A stretch of 37,979 nt of DNA, taken from positions 1 to 37,979 of the forward strand of contig JBBSGB010000035.1 of the NCBI GenBank assembly GCA_038254545.1, in the 5' to 3' direction. The stretch comes from CAHJXF01 sp038254545. Its GTDB lineage: Bacteria; Pseudomonadota; Gammaproteobacteria; Burkholderiales; Burkholderiaceae_D. The position numbers and the translations under genes are program-made. Position 1 is the stretch's first letter. Every line of letters starts with the position of its first letter. Positions 22,906 to 30,673 of this stretch are shown here, in pieces. The notes below the pieces were generated by a model. It was given only the letters and a program-made list of their open reading frames with translations, was not told where the DNA came from and did not search any database.

Positions 22906-23889
22906 TTATGCTTTTTCCAACCCTACCGGTGGCCAGTTCTCGATCTTCATGCCGAGCGTAAGACCGCGCGAGGCCAGCACTTCCTTGATCTCGTTGAGCG
23001 ACTTGCGACCCAGGTTCGGGGTCTTGAGCAATTCGTTCTCGGTGCGCTGGATCAGGTCGCCGATGTAATAGATGTTCTCGGCCTTGAGACAGTTCGCCGA
23101 GCGCACCGTGAGCTCCAGATCATCGACCGGACGCAGCAGGATCGGATCGACCTGCGGTGTACGCGACGGCGCTTCTGCCGACGACTCGGTGCCTTCGAGC
23201 GATGCGAACACGCTCAACTGATCGATCAGGATGCGTGCCGACTGGCGGATCGCTTCCTCGGGCGAGATCACGCCGTTGGTCTCGATGTTCATCACCAGCT
23301 TGTCGAGGTCGGTGCGCTGTTCGACACGCGCCGATTCGACCGTGTAACTGACGCGGCGCACCGGACTGTACGACGCGTCGAGGACGATGCGACCGATGGT
23401 CTTGCTGTGATCTTCAGCGAATGCGCGCAGGTTGCCCGGCATGTAGCCGCGGCCCTTCTCGATCTTGATCTGCATGTCGAGCTTGCCGCCTTGCGACAGA
23501 TTGGCGATGACGTGCTCGGGGTTGATCACTTCGACTTCGTGCGACAGCTCGAGGTCGGCGGCCGTGACCGGGCCTTCGCCTTCCTTCTTCAGCGTGACGA
23601 CGACGTCGTCGCGGTTATGCAGCTTGAAGACCACGCCCTTCAAGTTGAGCAGGATGTCGACCACGTCTTCCTGCACGCCGTCGAGGGTCGAGTATTCGTG
23701 CACGACACCGGCGATCGACACCTCGGTGGGCGCGTAGCCGTTCATCGACGACAGCAGGATGCGACGGAGCGCGTTGCCGAGCGTATGGCCGTAGCCGCGC
23801 TCGAAGGGTTCCATCGTGACTTTCGCGGCGTTCGGACCGGCGCCTTCGACCTCGATCTGACGCGGCTTCAGAAATGCGTTGCTTGCCAT
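22906..23889 (-). CDS. rpoA: DNA-directed RNA polymerase subunit alpha
   Basis: Assembles the RNA polymerase core and contacts promoter UP elements and activators. The 327 residues show the N-terminal dimerisation domain (to about 232, with FERGYGHTLGNALRRILLSS), a linker containing SSAEAPSRTP, and the C-terminal domain (about 250-327) with DDLELTVRSANCLKAENIYY and LGRKSLNEIKEVL. Length and motifs are complete. It lies between rpsD and rplQ; the leader region carries the second copy of the repeated hairpin element. Confidence 0.99.
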   Translation of the reverse strand: MASNAFLKPRQIEVEGAGPNAAKVTMEPFERGYGHTLGNALRRILLSSMNGYAPTEVSIAGVVHEYSTLDGVQEDVVDILLNLKGVVFKLHNRDDVVVTLKKEGEGPVTAADLELSHEVEVINPEHVIANLSQGGKLDMQIKIEKGRGYMPGNLRAFAEDHSKTIGRIVLDASYSPVRRVSYTVESARVEQRTDLDKLVMNIETNGVISPEEAIRQSARILIDQLSVFASLEGTESSAEAPSRTPQVDPILLRPVDDLELTVRSANCLKAENIYYIGDLIQRTENELLKTPNLGRKSLNEIKEVLASRGLTLGMKIENWPPVGLEKA

Positions 23890-23977
23890 TTATTTTCCTT
23901 TGCAATGTCCTCGGCGCGTTAAGCCGATAAGACTGCGGTGGCGCCACTGGGAAAGGGCTTGCGGCGTGGCCGTTCAC

Positions 23978-24037
23978 AAGCCAGACGTACGAGACCGAAC
24001 GCAGTTCGGTCTCGGGAAAGAGTGCTCTCTAGCTGCC
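23978..24037 (-). repeat. Repeated hairpin element, copy B (rpsD-rpoA spacer)
   Basis: A 60-nt element starts 4 nt after the rpsD stop. It has a perfect 11-bp stem CGAGACCGAAC / GTTCGGTCTCG with a TGC loop (24004-24014 pairing with 23990-24000). It aligns without gaps to the 60-nt element after rpsK, about 46 of 60 bases identical. The pairs that differ inside the stem change on both sides, which supports a selected RNA structure. There is no T run after it. Confidence 0.75.
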
Positions 24038-24041
24038 GTGC

Positions 24042-24665
24042 TTATCGCGAGTAGAGCTCCACGATCAACGACTCGTTGATATCGGCGGCAATCTCGCTGC
24101 GCTCGGGCAGCTGCTTGAATGTGCCTTCCAGCTTGGTCGAATCGACCGAAACCCAACTTGGGACGTTTCCTTGCAATGAAAGCGACAGCGCTTCGAGAAT
24201 GCGCGTCTGCTTCTTCGCTTTCTCGCGCACCGTGACCACGTCGCCGGCCTTGACCTGCATCGACGGAATGTTTGCGGTCGTGTCGTTCAACGCGATCGAC
24301 TTGTGGCTCACCAGCTGGCGCGCTTCAGCGCGCGTCGAGCCGAAGCCCATGCGATAGACGACGTTGTCCAGGCGCGACTCGAGCAGACCGAGCAGGTTCT
24401 CGCCGGTGTTGCCCTTGCGACGGTCGGCTTCCTCGAAGTAGCGACGGAACTGGCGCTCGAGAATGCCGTACATGCGCTTGACCTTCTGCTTCTCGCGCAA
24501 CTGCTTGCCGTAGTCGGAGGTGCGCATGCCCGAAGTGCGGCCATGCTGGCCCGGCTTGCTGTCGAGCTTGCACTTGCTTTCCAGCGAGCGACGCGCGCTC
24601 TTCAGGAAGAGGTCGGTTCCCTCGCGACGCGAGAGCTTGCATTTGGGTCCGATATAACGTGCCAC
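24042..24665 (-). CDS. rpsD: 30S ribosomal protein S4
   Basis: Primary 16S rRNA-binding protein uS4, important for decoding accuracy; in E. coli it also represses the alpha operon. The 207 residues begin ARYIGPKCKLSRREGTDLF after Met and contain the S4 RNA-binding domain with ESRLDNVVYRMGFGSTRAEARQLV and the C-terminal SERSEIAADINESLIVELYSR-like end. There is no zinc cysteine cluster. It is flanked on both sides by copies of the repeated hairpin element. An S4 target pseudoknot was not identified. Confidence 0.98.
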   Translation of the reverse strand: MARYIGPKCKLSRREGTDLFLKSARRSLESKCKLDSKPGQHGRTSGMRTSDYGKQLREKQKVKRMYGILERQFRRYFEEADRRKGNTGENLLGLLESRLDNVVYRMGFGSTRAEARQLVSHKSIALNDTTANIPSMQVKAGDVVTVREKAKKQTRILEALSLSLQGNVPSWVSVDSTKLEGTFKQLPERSEIAADINESLIVELYSR

Positions 24666-24756
24666 TTGTATTTCCTTTCAGTACGTTCCTGAGGAACGGT
24701 TAGCTTGTTCTTCGTACCGCAAGCACTCGATCTGCGGCGACAAGCGACAGGCCCTT

Positions 24757-24816
24757 GAGCCCGAAGTACGAGACGGGGCGCAGCCCTGTCTCGGGTAATA
24801 GTGCTTTTCAGCTGCC
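24757..24816 (-). repeat. Repeated hairpin element, copy A (rpsK-rpsD spacer)
   Basis: A 60-nt element begins directly after the rpsK stop. Its stem is CGAGAC / GTCTCG (24788-24793 with 24769-24774), an A-C mismatch, GGGC / GCCC, and a TGC loop. It shares GGCAGCT, AGCACT, CCCGAGAC, the TGC loop and GTCTCGTAC in the same order and spacing as copy B. No T run follows, so it is not a classic terminator. Confidence 0.75.
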
Positions 24817-25221
24817 TTACATCCTTCTGCGTTTCGGAGGACGACAACCGTTGTGCGGCACCGGCGTCACGTCGGTGATGCTGACGATCTTGATGCCCAG
24901 CGCATTCAATGCGCGCACCGACGACTCGCGGCCCGGGCCGGGGCCCTTGATCTGCACTTCGACGTTCTTGATGCCCTGTTCCTGCGCGGCGCGACCAGCC
25001 GTTTCGGAAGCGACCTGGGCTGCGAACGGCGTCGACTTGCGCGAGCCCTTGAAGCCCGCACCGCCCGAGGACGCCCACGACAAGACGTTGCCCTGGCGAT
25101 CGGTGATCGTGATGATGGTGTTGTTGAACGACGCGTGGATGTGCGCGATGCCGTCCGCAACGTTCTTGCGAACTTTCTTGCGGACGCGTTGCGATGCTGC
25201 GGCGTTGGGTGCTTTTGCCAT
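24817..25221 (-). CDS. rpsK: 30S ribosomal protein S11
   Basis: Platform protein uS11 next to the 3' end of 16S rRNA and the mRNA exit path. The 134 residues contain VADGIAHIHASFNNTIITIT, WASSGGAGFKGSRKSTPFAA, and the C-terminal VTPVPHNGCRPPKRRRM with the NG pair often converted to isoaspartate in this family. It follows rpsM by 55 nt. Its stop codon is followed at once by hairpin copy A. Confidence 0.99.
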   Translation of the reverse strand: MAKAPNAAASQRVRKKVRKNVADGIAHIHASFNNTIITITDRQGNVLSWASSGGAGFKGSRKSTPFAAQVASETAGRAAQEQGIKNVEVQIKGPGPGRESSVRALNALGIKIVSITDVTPVPHNGCRPPKRRRM

Positions 25222-25276
25222 TCTGTTTCCTTAGCTATCTTGTCAGTGAAGGTCGCGCCGCTTATTTCTTCACGAG

Positions 25277-25642
25277 TTATTTCTTCAATGAGGCTGCCGC
25301 CTTCTTCGGACCCTTGCGCGTGCGCGCATTGGTGCGCGTGCGCTGGCCGCGTACCGGCAGCCCGCGACGATGACGCAGGCCGCGGTAGCAGCCCAGGTCC
25401 ATCAGTCGCTTGATGTTCATCGACACGTCGCGGCGCAGGTCGCCTTCGACCATGAACTTGCCGACCTGGTCGCGCAGGCGCTCCATCTCGGCGTCGTCGA
25501 GGTCCTTGACCTTCTTGGTCGGAGCCACCTTGGCGGCTTCGCAGATGAAGCGCGCGCGGGGACGACCGACGCCGAAGATCGCGGTCAGGCCGATGTCGGT
25601 GTGCTGGTGATTGGGGATGTTGATGCCGGCGATACGGGCCAT
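25277..25642 (-). CDS. rpsM: 30S ribosomal protein S13
   Basis: Head protein uS13 that contacts the large subunit and the P-site tRNA. The 121 residues start ARIAGINIPNHQHTDIGL after Met and include the MEGDLRRD-type segment (here MVEGDLRRDVSMNIKRL), CYRGLRHRRGLPVRGQRTRTNART and a lysine-rich C-terminus. It lies 43 nt after rpmJ and begins the small-subunit trio rpsM-rpsK-rpsD. Confidence 0.99.
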   Translation of the reverse strand: MARIAGINIPNHQHTDIGLTAIFGVGRPRARFICEAAKVAPTKKVKDLDDAEMERLRDQVGKFMVEGDLRRDVSMNIKRLMDLGCYRGLRHRRGLPVRGQRTRTNARTRKGPKKAAASLKK

Positions 25643-25685
25643 GCTCGTTCCTATCTATCTTTGATGACTGCGGCGTGTGCCGGGC

Positions 25686-25799
25686 TCAGCCTTGACGCTG
25701 CTTGTGGCGCGGATCGACGCAGATCACGCGCACTACGCCGTTGCGCTTGATGATCTTGCAGTTGCGGCACAGCCGCTTGACCGATGCGAGTACTTTCAT
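25686..25799 (-). CDS. rpmJ: 50S ribosomal protein L36
   Basis: Very short bL36 of 37 residues, MKVLASVKRLCRNCKIIKRN at the start and ending RHKQRQG. The zinc-binding set C11, C14, C27 and H33 is intact, so this is the zinc-containing (C+) form. It stabilises the rRNA core of the large subunit. It sits between infA and rpsM, the usual place, and is too short for standard ORF cut-offs. Confidence 0.97.
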   Translation of the reverse strand: MKVLASVKRLCRNCKIIKRNGVVRVICVDPRHKQRQG

Positions 25800-25841
25800 G
25801 TGATCCTCGACTTCGTTGTTGCTGCTCTGACTCTTCTTCTC

Positions 25842-26060
25842 TTACTTGGCGCGGAATGTGATGCGGGCTCTCGACAGGTCGTACGGCGATACCTCGACCG
25901 TGACCTTGTCGCCGGGCAGGATGCGGATGTAGTGCAAGCGCATCTTTCCCGAAATGTGACCCAGCACCACGTGCCCGTTTTCCAGCTTCACGCGAAATGT
26001 CGCGTTGGGAAGATTCTCGAGAATCTCGCCCTGCATCTGGATGACATCGTCCTTCGACAT
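25842..26060 (-). CDS. infA: Translation initiation factor IF-1
   Basis: OB-fold initiation factor of 72 residues that occupies the ribosomal A site during initiation. Typical blocks are DVIQMQGEILENLPNATFRV, ENGHVVLGHISGKMRLHYIRI and the C-terminal PYDLSRARITFRAK. It lies 25 nt after secY and before rpmJ, the common order in betaproteobacteria. Confidence 0.98.
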   Translation of the reverse strand: MSKDDVIQMQGEILENLPNATFRVKLENGHVVLGHISGKMRLHYIRILPGDKVTVEVSPYDLSRARITFRAK

Positions 26061-26085
26061 GTATTCCTTGTTGTAAATCGCCGGC

Positions 26086-27420
26086 TCAGCGAGCGGGCAA
26101 TCCGCCCTTGAAGTTCGCCTTCTTCAGCAGCGATTCGTACTGGTGGGTCATGATGTAAGCCTGCACCTGCGACATGAAGTCCATCGTCACGACCACGATG
26201 ATCAACAGCGAGGTGCCGCCGAAGTAGAACGGCACGTTCTTCCACAACACCAGAAATTCCGGCAACAGACACACCGCCGTGATGTAGAACGCGCCAGCCA
26301 AGGTCAGGCGCATCAGGATCTTGTCGATGTAGCGCGCGGTCTGGTCCCCTGGACGAATACCCGGCACGAACGCGCCGCTCTTCTTCAGGTTGTCCGCGGT
26401 CTCCTTGCTGTTGAACACCAGCGCGGTGTAGAAGAAGCAGAAGAAGATGATCGCGGCCGCGTACAACAACACGTACACCGGCTGACCCGGCGACAACGCG
26501 GCAGCCACGTCCTTCAACCACCGCATGCTCTCGCCCGAGCTGAACCAGCTGGTGATCGTCGCAGGCAGCAGGATGATCGACGACGCGAAGATCGGCGGAA
26601 TCACGCCCGACATGTTCAGCTTCAGCGGCAGGTGCGAACTCTGGCCGCCATAGACCTTGTTGCCGACTTGGCGCTTGGCATAGTTGACCAGAATCTTTCT
26701 CTGCCCACGCTCGACGAACACCACGAATGCCGTGACCGCAACTGCGACCAGGCAGATGATGATCACCGTCGGAATGCTCATCGCGCCGGTGTTGACCAGC
26801 TCAAACAGGTTCGCGAGTGCGCGCGGCAGACCCGCAGCGATACCCGCGAAGATGATGATCGAGATGCCGTTGCCGATGCCGCGTTCTGTGATCTGCTCGC
26901 CCAGCCACATCAGGAACATGGTGCCGGTCATCAGACAAACAACCGTCGTGATGCGAAACAGGAAACCCGGATCGAGCACCAGGCCCGGCTGCGATTCGAG
27001 CGCGACCGAAATGCCGAGCGCCTGGAAGGTTCCGAGCAGCAGCGTGCCGTAGCGCGTGTACTGCGTGATCTTGCGACGACCCGATTCGCCTTCCTTCTTG
27101 ATCGCTTCGAGCTGCGGCGACACCACTGTCAGCAACTGCATGATGATCGACGCCGAAATGTACGGCATGATCCCGAGCGCAAACACCGTGAAGCGAGAAA
27201 GCGCGCCACCAGAGAACATGTTGAACATGCCGAGGATGCCGCCTTGCTGCCCTTGGAACAGCTTGGTCAACTCGGTCGGATCGATGCCCGGCACAGGGAT
27301 ATGCGCGCCGACCCGATACACGACCAGGGCAAATAGCAGGAAGGTCAGGCGACGCTTGAGGTCGCCGTACTTTCCGCCTTTGCCTGCGACGCCTTTGTTC
27401 AATGCGGGGCTGGTGGCCAC
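26086..27420 (-). CDS. secY: Preprotein translocase subunit SecY
   Basis: Central channel of the SecYEG translocon, with ten membrane helices, through which SecB/SecA-delivered and signal-recognition-particle substrates pass. The 444 residues begin with a short basic N-terminus and helix 1 (KRRLTFLLFALVVYRVGAHI). GIMPYISASIIMQLL in helix 2, the C4 loop ERGQRKILVNYAKRQ, and the C5 loop around SKETADNLKKSGAFVPGIRPG are all present. It is followed by infA and preceded by rplO. All marker segments are complete. Confidence 0.99.
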   Translation of the reverse strand: MATSPALNKGVAGKGGKYGDLKRRLTFLLFALVVYRVGAHIPVPGIDPTELTKLFQGQQGGILGMFNMFSGGALSRFTVFALGIMPYISASIIMQLLTVVSPQLEAIKKEGESGRRKITQYTRYGTLLLGTFQALGISVALESQPGLVLDPGFLFRITTVVCLMTGTMFLMWLGEQITERGIGNGISIIIFAGIAAGLPRALANLFELVNTGAMSIPTVIIICLVAVAVTAFVVFVERGQRKILVNYAKRQVGNKVYGGQSSHLPLKLNMSGVIPPIFASSIILLPATITSWFSSGESMRWLKDVAAALSPGQPVYVLLYAAAIIFFCFFYTALVFNSKETADNLKKSGAFVPGIRPGDQTARYIDKILMRLTLAGAFYITAVCLLPEFLVLWKNVPFYFGGTSLLIIVVVTMDFMSQVQAYIMTHQYESLLKKANFKGGLPAR

Positions 27421-27459
27421 GTCTCTATCCTTGATTCGATCTGCTTGCCGATGCCGCGC

Positions 27460-27975
27460 TTAAGCGGCACCCGCTGCTGCACTCGCCAAAGCGGCGCGCG
27501 CTTCCTGCGACTTCAACTTGCGCTCGACCGGCGCGATCACGATGTCGGCGACGCTGCCACCCGCCGCTTCGATCGCGGCCTTCGCACCCTTGGTCGCCGC
27601 CAGGCCGGAGAGCGAAACCTTGCGCGTCAGCGCGCCCGACAGGATGACCTTGGCCGAACGCTGGAGGTCGGTGACGAGGCCGGCCTGCTTCAACGCGAGC
27701 AGATCGATCTGATCGACCGGCAACTTCTCGAGATCCGACAGGCGCACTTCAGCCATGAAGCGCGCGGTCGTCGAGCGAAAGCCGCGCTTGGGCAAGCGAC
27801 GCTGCAGCGGCATCTGGCCGCCTTCGAAGCCGACCTTGTGAAAGCCGCCGGCGCGTGACTTCTGGCCCTTGTGCCCGCGACCTGCAGTCTTGCCCAGGCC
27901 CGACCCGATGCCGCGACCGACGCGGCGCTTGGCGTGCTTGGCGCCCTCTGCGGGCTTGATGGTATTCAGTTTCAT
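27460..27975 (-). CDS. rplO: 50S ribosomal protein L15
   Basis: Late-assembly large-subunit protein uL15. The core (residues 1 to about 150) is typical: MKLNTIKPAEGAKHAKRRVG, the glycine-rich GIGSGLGKTAGRGHKGQKSR and FEGGQMPLQRRLPKRGF. At 171 residues it is longer than the usual 144 or so because of an Ala-rich C-terminal tail (about 152-171, ending AALASAAAGAA). It lies between rpmD and secY. Confidence 0.98.
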   Translation of the reverse strand: MKLNTIKPAEGAKHAKRRVGRGIGSGLGKTAGRGHKGQKSRAGGFHKVGFEGGQMPLQRRLPKRGFRSTTARFMAEVRLSDLEKLPVDQIDLLALKQAGLVTDLQRSAKVILSGALTRKVSLSGLAATKGAKAAIEAAGGSVADIVIAPVERKLKSQEARAALASAAAGAA

Positions 27976-28027
27976 GTGCAGCTTTCGCGTATTGGATCTC
28001 TGGTGAGGCTCACGGGATCGACTCCCG

Positions 28028-28255
28028 TCAAGCCACCTTCACGAGATACGAGACCTTGTTGATCATGCCGCGCACCGCAGGCGTGTCTTCGAGCGTACTG
28101 GTGCTGTTCATGCGGCGCAGACCGAGTCCACGGACCGTGGCGCGATGCGATTCGCGCGTGCCGTTGATGCTCTTGACGAGCGTCACGGTGACGGTCTTTT
28201 CTTTGGCCTTGGCCTTGGTCTTCGCCTGCTTCTTCGGTTCGGTTGCCATGTTCAT
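28028..28255 (-). CDS. rpmD: 50S ribosomal protein L30 with basic N-terminal extension
   Basis: uL30, normally about 60 residues, here 75 from the ATG at 28255 (or 73 from 28249). The conserved core starts near residue 20 with KTVTVTLVKSINGTRESHRA and continues with RGLGLRRMNSTSTLEDTPAV and NKVSYLVKV. The extra N-terminus, MATEPKKQAKTKAKAKEK, is lysine-rich and probably disordered. It lies 9 nt after rpsE and before rplO. Confidence 0.96.
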   Translation of the reverse strand: MNMATEPKKQAKTKAKAKEKTVTVTLVKSINGTRESHRATVRGLGLRRMNSTSTLEDTPAVRGMINKVSYLVKVA

Positions 28256-28264
28256 TCCTCAGCG

Positions 28265-28786
28265 TCAGGTCGTGAGCTCTTCGACCGACTTACCGCGCTT
28301 GGCCGCGATCTCGGCGGGCGTCGTCATGGTCTGCAGGCCGTTCAACGTGGCGCGCACGAGGTTGTAGGGGTTGGTCGATCCGAGGCTCTTGGCGACGACA
28401 TTGGTCACGCCGATCGCTTCGAAGATCGCGCGCATCGGGCCGCCCGCAATCACGCCGGTACCGTCCTTGGCCGGCGTCATCAGGACCGTCGAGGCGCCGT
28501 GCTTGCCGATCACCGTGTGCTGCAGCGTGTTGCCCTTCAACTGGACCTTGAACATCTTGCGACGCGCTTCTTCCATCGCTTTCTGCACGGCCACCGGCAC
28601 TTCACGCGCCTTGCCCTTGCCCATGCCGATGCGGCCGTCTCCGTCGCCGACCACCGTCAGCGCGGCGAAGCCGAGAATGCGCCCGCCCTTGACGACCTTG
28701 GTCACACGATTGACCGCGATCATCTTCTCGCGCATGCCATCGTCGCGTTCCTCGCCGATCGGAGTCTTTGCCTGAATTCTTGCCAT
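28265..28786 (-). CDS. rpsE: 30S ribosomal protein S5
   Basis: uS5, involved in decoding fidelity and mRNA unwinding at the entry channel. The 173 residues contain MREKMIAVNRVTKVVKGGRI, LTVVGDGDGRIGMGKGKARE (the double-stranded RNA-binding fold), and the GTGVIAGGPMRAIFEAIGV and VVAKSLGSTNPYNLVRATL blocks. The length is normal. It lies between rplR and rpmD. Confidence 0.99.
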   Translation of the reverse strand: MARIQAKTPIGEERDDGMREKMIAVNRVTKVVKGGRILGFAALTVVGDGDGRIGMGKGKAREVPVAVQKAMEEARRKMFKVQLKGNTLQHTVIGKHGASTVLMTPAKDGTGVIAGGPMRAIFEAIGVTNVVAKSLGSTNPYNLVRATLNGLQTMTTPAEIAAKRGKSVEELTT

Positions 28787-28826
28787 GTCGTTTCCTTGGA
28801 TTCTCTATGCAGTTCTAAGCCGCGGC

Positions 28827-29198
28827 CTAGAACTTGAGCCCTGCTTCACGCGCTGCCTCGGCCAGGGCCTTGACGCGTCCGTGATAGCGGAAGCCAGCGC
28901 GATCGAACGCCACCGTTTCCACGCCCGCCGCCTTGGCCTTCTCGGCCACGCGCTTGCCCACCGCGGCAGCCGCGCTGGCGTTGCCGCCCTTGCCCGACTT
29001 GTCCGCCAACTCCTTGCGCAGCTCGGCCTCGACCGTCGACGCGGTCGCGATCACCTTGGTGCCGTCGCCCGAAATGATGCTCGCGTAGATGTGCATGTTG
29101 GTCCGATGCACGGCGAGGCGTACGACGCCCAGTTCTGCGATCTTGAGGCGGGTCTGACGCGACCGCCGCATCCGCGAAGCTTTCTTGTCCATGGCCAC
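28827..29198 (-). CDS. rplR: 50S ribosomal protein L18
   Basis: 5S rRNA-binding protein uL18, part of the central protuberance with L5. The 123 residues start MAMDKKASRMRRSRQTRLKI and end with the conserved VETVAFDRAGFRYHGRVKAL and AEAAREAGLKF. The middle ADKSGKGGNASAAAAVGKRV block is typical of betaproteobacteria. A start at 29192 is equally possible. It lies between rplF and rpsE. Confidence 0.98.
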   Translation of the reverse strand: MAMDKKASRMRRSRQTRLKIAELGVVRLAVHRTNMHIYASIISGDGTKVIATASTVEAELRKELADKSGKGGNASAAAAVGKRVAEKAKAAGVETVAFDRAGFRYHGRVKALAEAAREAGLKF

Positions 29199-29255
29199 TG
29201 TCTTTCTGTGCTGATCCGTGTTCGATCGTAGTGAGCGCTGCGATGACTGCTGCGC

Positions 29256-29789
29256 TTACTTCTTCTTCGTTTCCTTGATGACGACCTTCTCGCCGAGATA
29301 ACGCACGCCCTTGCCCTTGTAGGGCTCCGGTCTGCGATAGGCGCGCACCTCGGCGGCCACCTGGCCGACCTGCTGGCGACTTGCACCCTTGATGACGATC
29401 TCGGTCTGCGTGGGCGTCTCGCATTTCACGCCGGCGGGCATCTGATGCACGATCGGATGCGAGAAGCCGAGCGCCAGGTTGAGCTTGTCGCCCTGCGCCT
29501 GCGCGCGATAACCGACGCCGACCAATGCCAGCTTCTTCTCGAAGCCCTTGGTAACGCCGTTGACCATGTTGGCGACGAGCGCGCGCATGGTGCCCGACAT
29601 CGCATTGGCTTCGCGGCTCTCGCCGATCGCCTCGAACGTCATCTGTCCGTCGTTCTGCACGACCTTGACGAGCGGATGCAAGCGCTCGGTCAACGAGCCT
29701 AGCGGTCCCTTGACGCCGATGGTGTCGTCCGAGACGTTGATCTCCGCACCCTTGGGCACGACGATGGGATTCTTTGCGACACGAGACAT
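29256..29789 (-). CDS. rplF: 50S ribosomal protein L6
   Basis: uL6, at the base of the L7/L12 stalk near the factor-binding site. The 177 residues include SRVAKNPIVVPKGAEINVSD at the start, NMVNGVTKGFEKKLALVGVG in the middle, and the C-terminal RAYRRPEPYKGKGVRYLGE with a lysine end. Its length equals that of E. coli L6. It lies 48 nt after rpsH and before rplR. Confidence 0.99.
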   Translation of the reverse strand: MSRVAKNPIVVPKGAEINVSDDTIGVKGPLGSLTERLHPLVKVVQNDGQMTFEAIGESREANAMSGTMRALVANMVNGVTKGFEKKLALVGVGYRAQAQGDKLNLALGFSHPIVHQMPAGVKCETPTQTEIVIKGASRQQVGQVAAEVRAYRRPEPYKGKGVRYLGEKVVIKETKKK

Positions 29790-29837
29790 CTCGCGTTCTC
29801 CTGATTCTTTTCGCTGCTGATTCGAATGCGCGGTGGC

Positions 29838-30233
29838 TTATGCCACGTAGCAGATCACTTCGCCGCCGACGCCGGTCGAGCGCGCCTTGCGGTCGGTCAT
29901 CATGCCGCGCGATGTCGACACGATCGCGACGCCCAGACCGTTCATCACATGCGGGATCGCATCGCTGGCCTTGTAGATGCGAAGGCCGGGGCGCGACACG
30001 CGCTCGATGCGTTCGATCACCGGGCGGCCGGCGTAATACTTGAGACCTACCGTCAGCTCGGCCTTGCCGCCGTCTTCGCTGACCGAATAGCCCTCGATGT
30101 AGCCCTCGGACTTCAGCACGTCGGCGATCGCCACCTTCACTTTGGAAGAGGGCATCACGACCTCGGTCTTTTCGACGCGCTGCGCGTTACGAATCCGCGT
30201 CAGCATGTCGGCGATTGGGTCACTCATGCTCAT
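29838..30233 (-). CDS. rpsH: 30S ribosomal protein S8
   Basis: uS8, which binds the central domain of 16S rRNA; in E. coli it also represses the spc operon through an mRNA mimic in rplE. The ATG at 30233 gives 131 residues (MSMSDPIADMLTRIRNAQ), the family length; an upstream ATG at 30263 adds ten unconserved residues. The C-terminal block with NGLGVAIVSTSRGMMTDRKA and GVGGEVICYVA is typical. It is preceded by a 114-nt spacer with a perfect palindrome. Confidence 0.98.
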   Translation of the reverse strand: MSMSDPIADMLTRIRNAQRVEKTEVVMPSSKVKVAIADVLKSEGYIEGYSVSEDGGKAELTVGLKYYAGRPVIERIERVSRPGLRIYKASDAIPHVMNGLGVAIVSTSRGMMTDRKARSTGVGGEVICYVA

Positions 30234-30308
30234 CTTGAATCTCTCCTGTTGCCTTCTGGGCAATCACCGCAAGAATTTCGAAAAACGCTGCGGTCTACTA
30301 ATTAGAAC

Positions 30309-30322
30309 TAAGACGCGTCTTA
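30309..30322. other. Perfect 14-bp palindrome in the rpsN-rpsH spacer
   Basis: TAAGACGCGTCTTA is a perfect palindrome 26 nt after the rpsN stop. A second pairing, ACCGCA with TGCGGT (30266-30271 and 30289-30294), lies nearer rpsH. Neither is followed by a T run. They may affect mRNA processing between rpsN and rpsH, or bind a protein; the function is unknown. Confidence 0.35.
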
Positions 30323-30347
30323 CCTTGTGCGTCTCTGGATGCAGCCT

Positions 30348-30653
30348 TTACCAGCTCGCCTTCGTGAGCCCGGGGATCTCGCCGCGCATTGCAGTCTCGC
30401 GCACCTTGGTGCGCCCCAGACCGAACTTGCGATACGTGCCACGCGGCCGGCCGGTGATCGCACAGCGATTGCGCTGGCGCGTCGGGTTGGCGTTGCGCGG
30501 CAATTGCTGCAGCTTCAGACGCGCTTCGTAACGATCTTCGTCCGACTTGCTTTCGTCGGCGATGGACGCCTTCAGCTCGGCACGCTTGCCCGCGAATTTC
30601 TTGACGAGCGCGGCGCGCTTCTTCTCACGATTGATCAGCGACAGTTTGGCCAC
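30348..30653 (-). CDS. rpsN: 30S ribosomal protein S14 (zinc-free type)
   Basis: Head protein uS14. At 101 residues and without CxxC pairs it is the long zinc-independent (C-) form. Conserved blocks are AKLSLINREKKRAALVKKFA at the start and NRCAITGRPRGTYRKFGLGR followed by TKVRETAMRGEIPGLTKASW at the end. It lies 20 nt after rplE. Confidence 0.98.
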   Translation of the reverse strand: MAKLSLINREKKRAALVKKFAGKRAELKASIADESKSDEDRYEARLKLQQLPRNANPTRQRNRCAITGRPRGTYRKFGLGRTKVRETAMRGEIPGLTKASW

Positions 30654-30673
30654 GGCGAATCTCTCTCTTGTCT

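Noticed and set aside
26143..27336. Plus-strand open frame of 397 codons opposite secY
   Set aside because: Antisense shadow of a certain gene, with skewed composition (Arg, His, Asp, Gln) and no ribosome binding site or family features.
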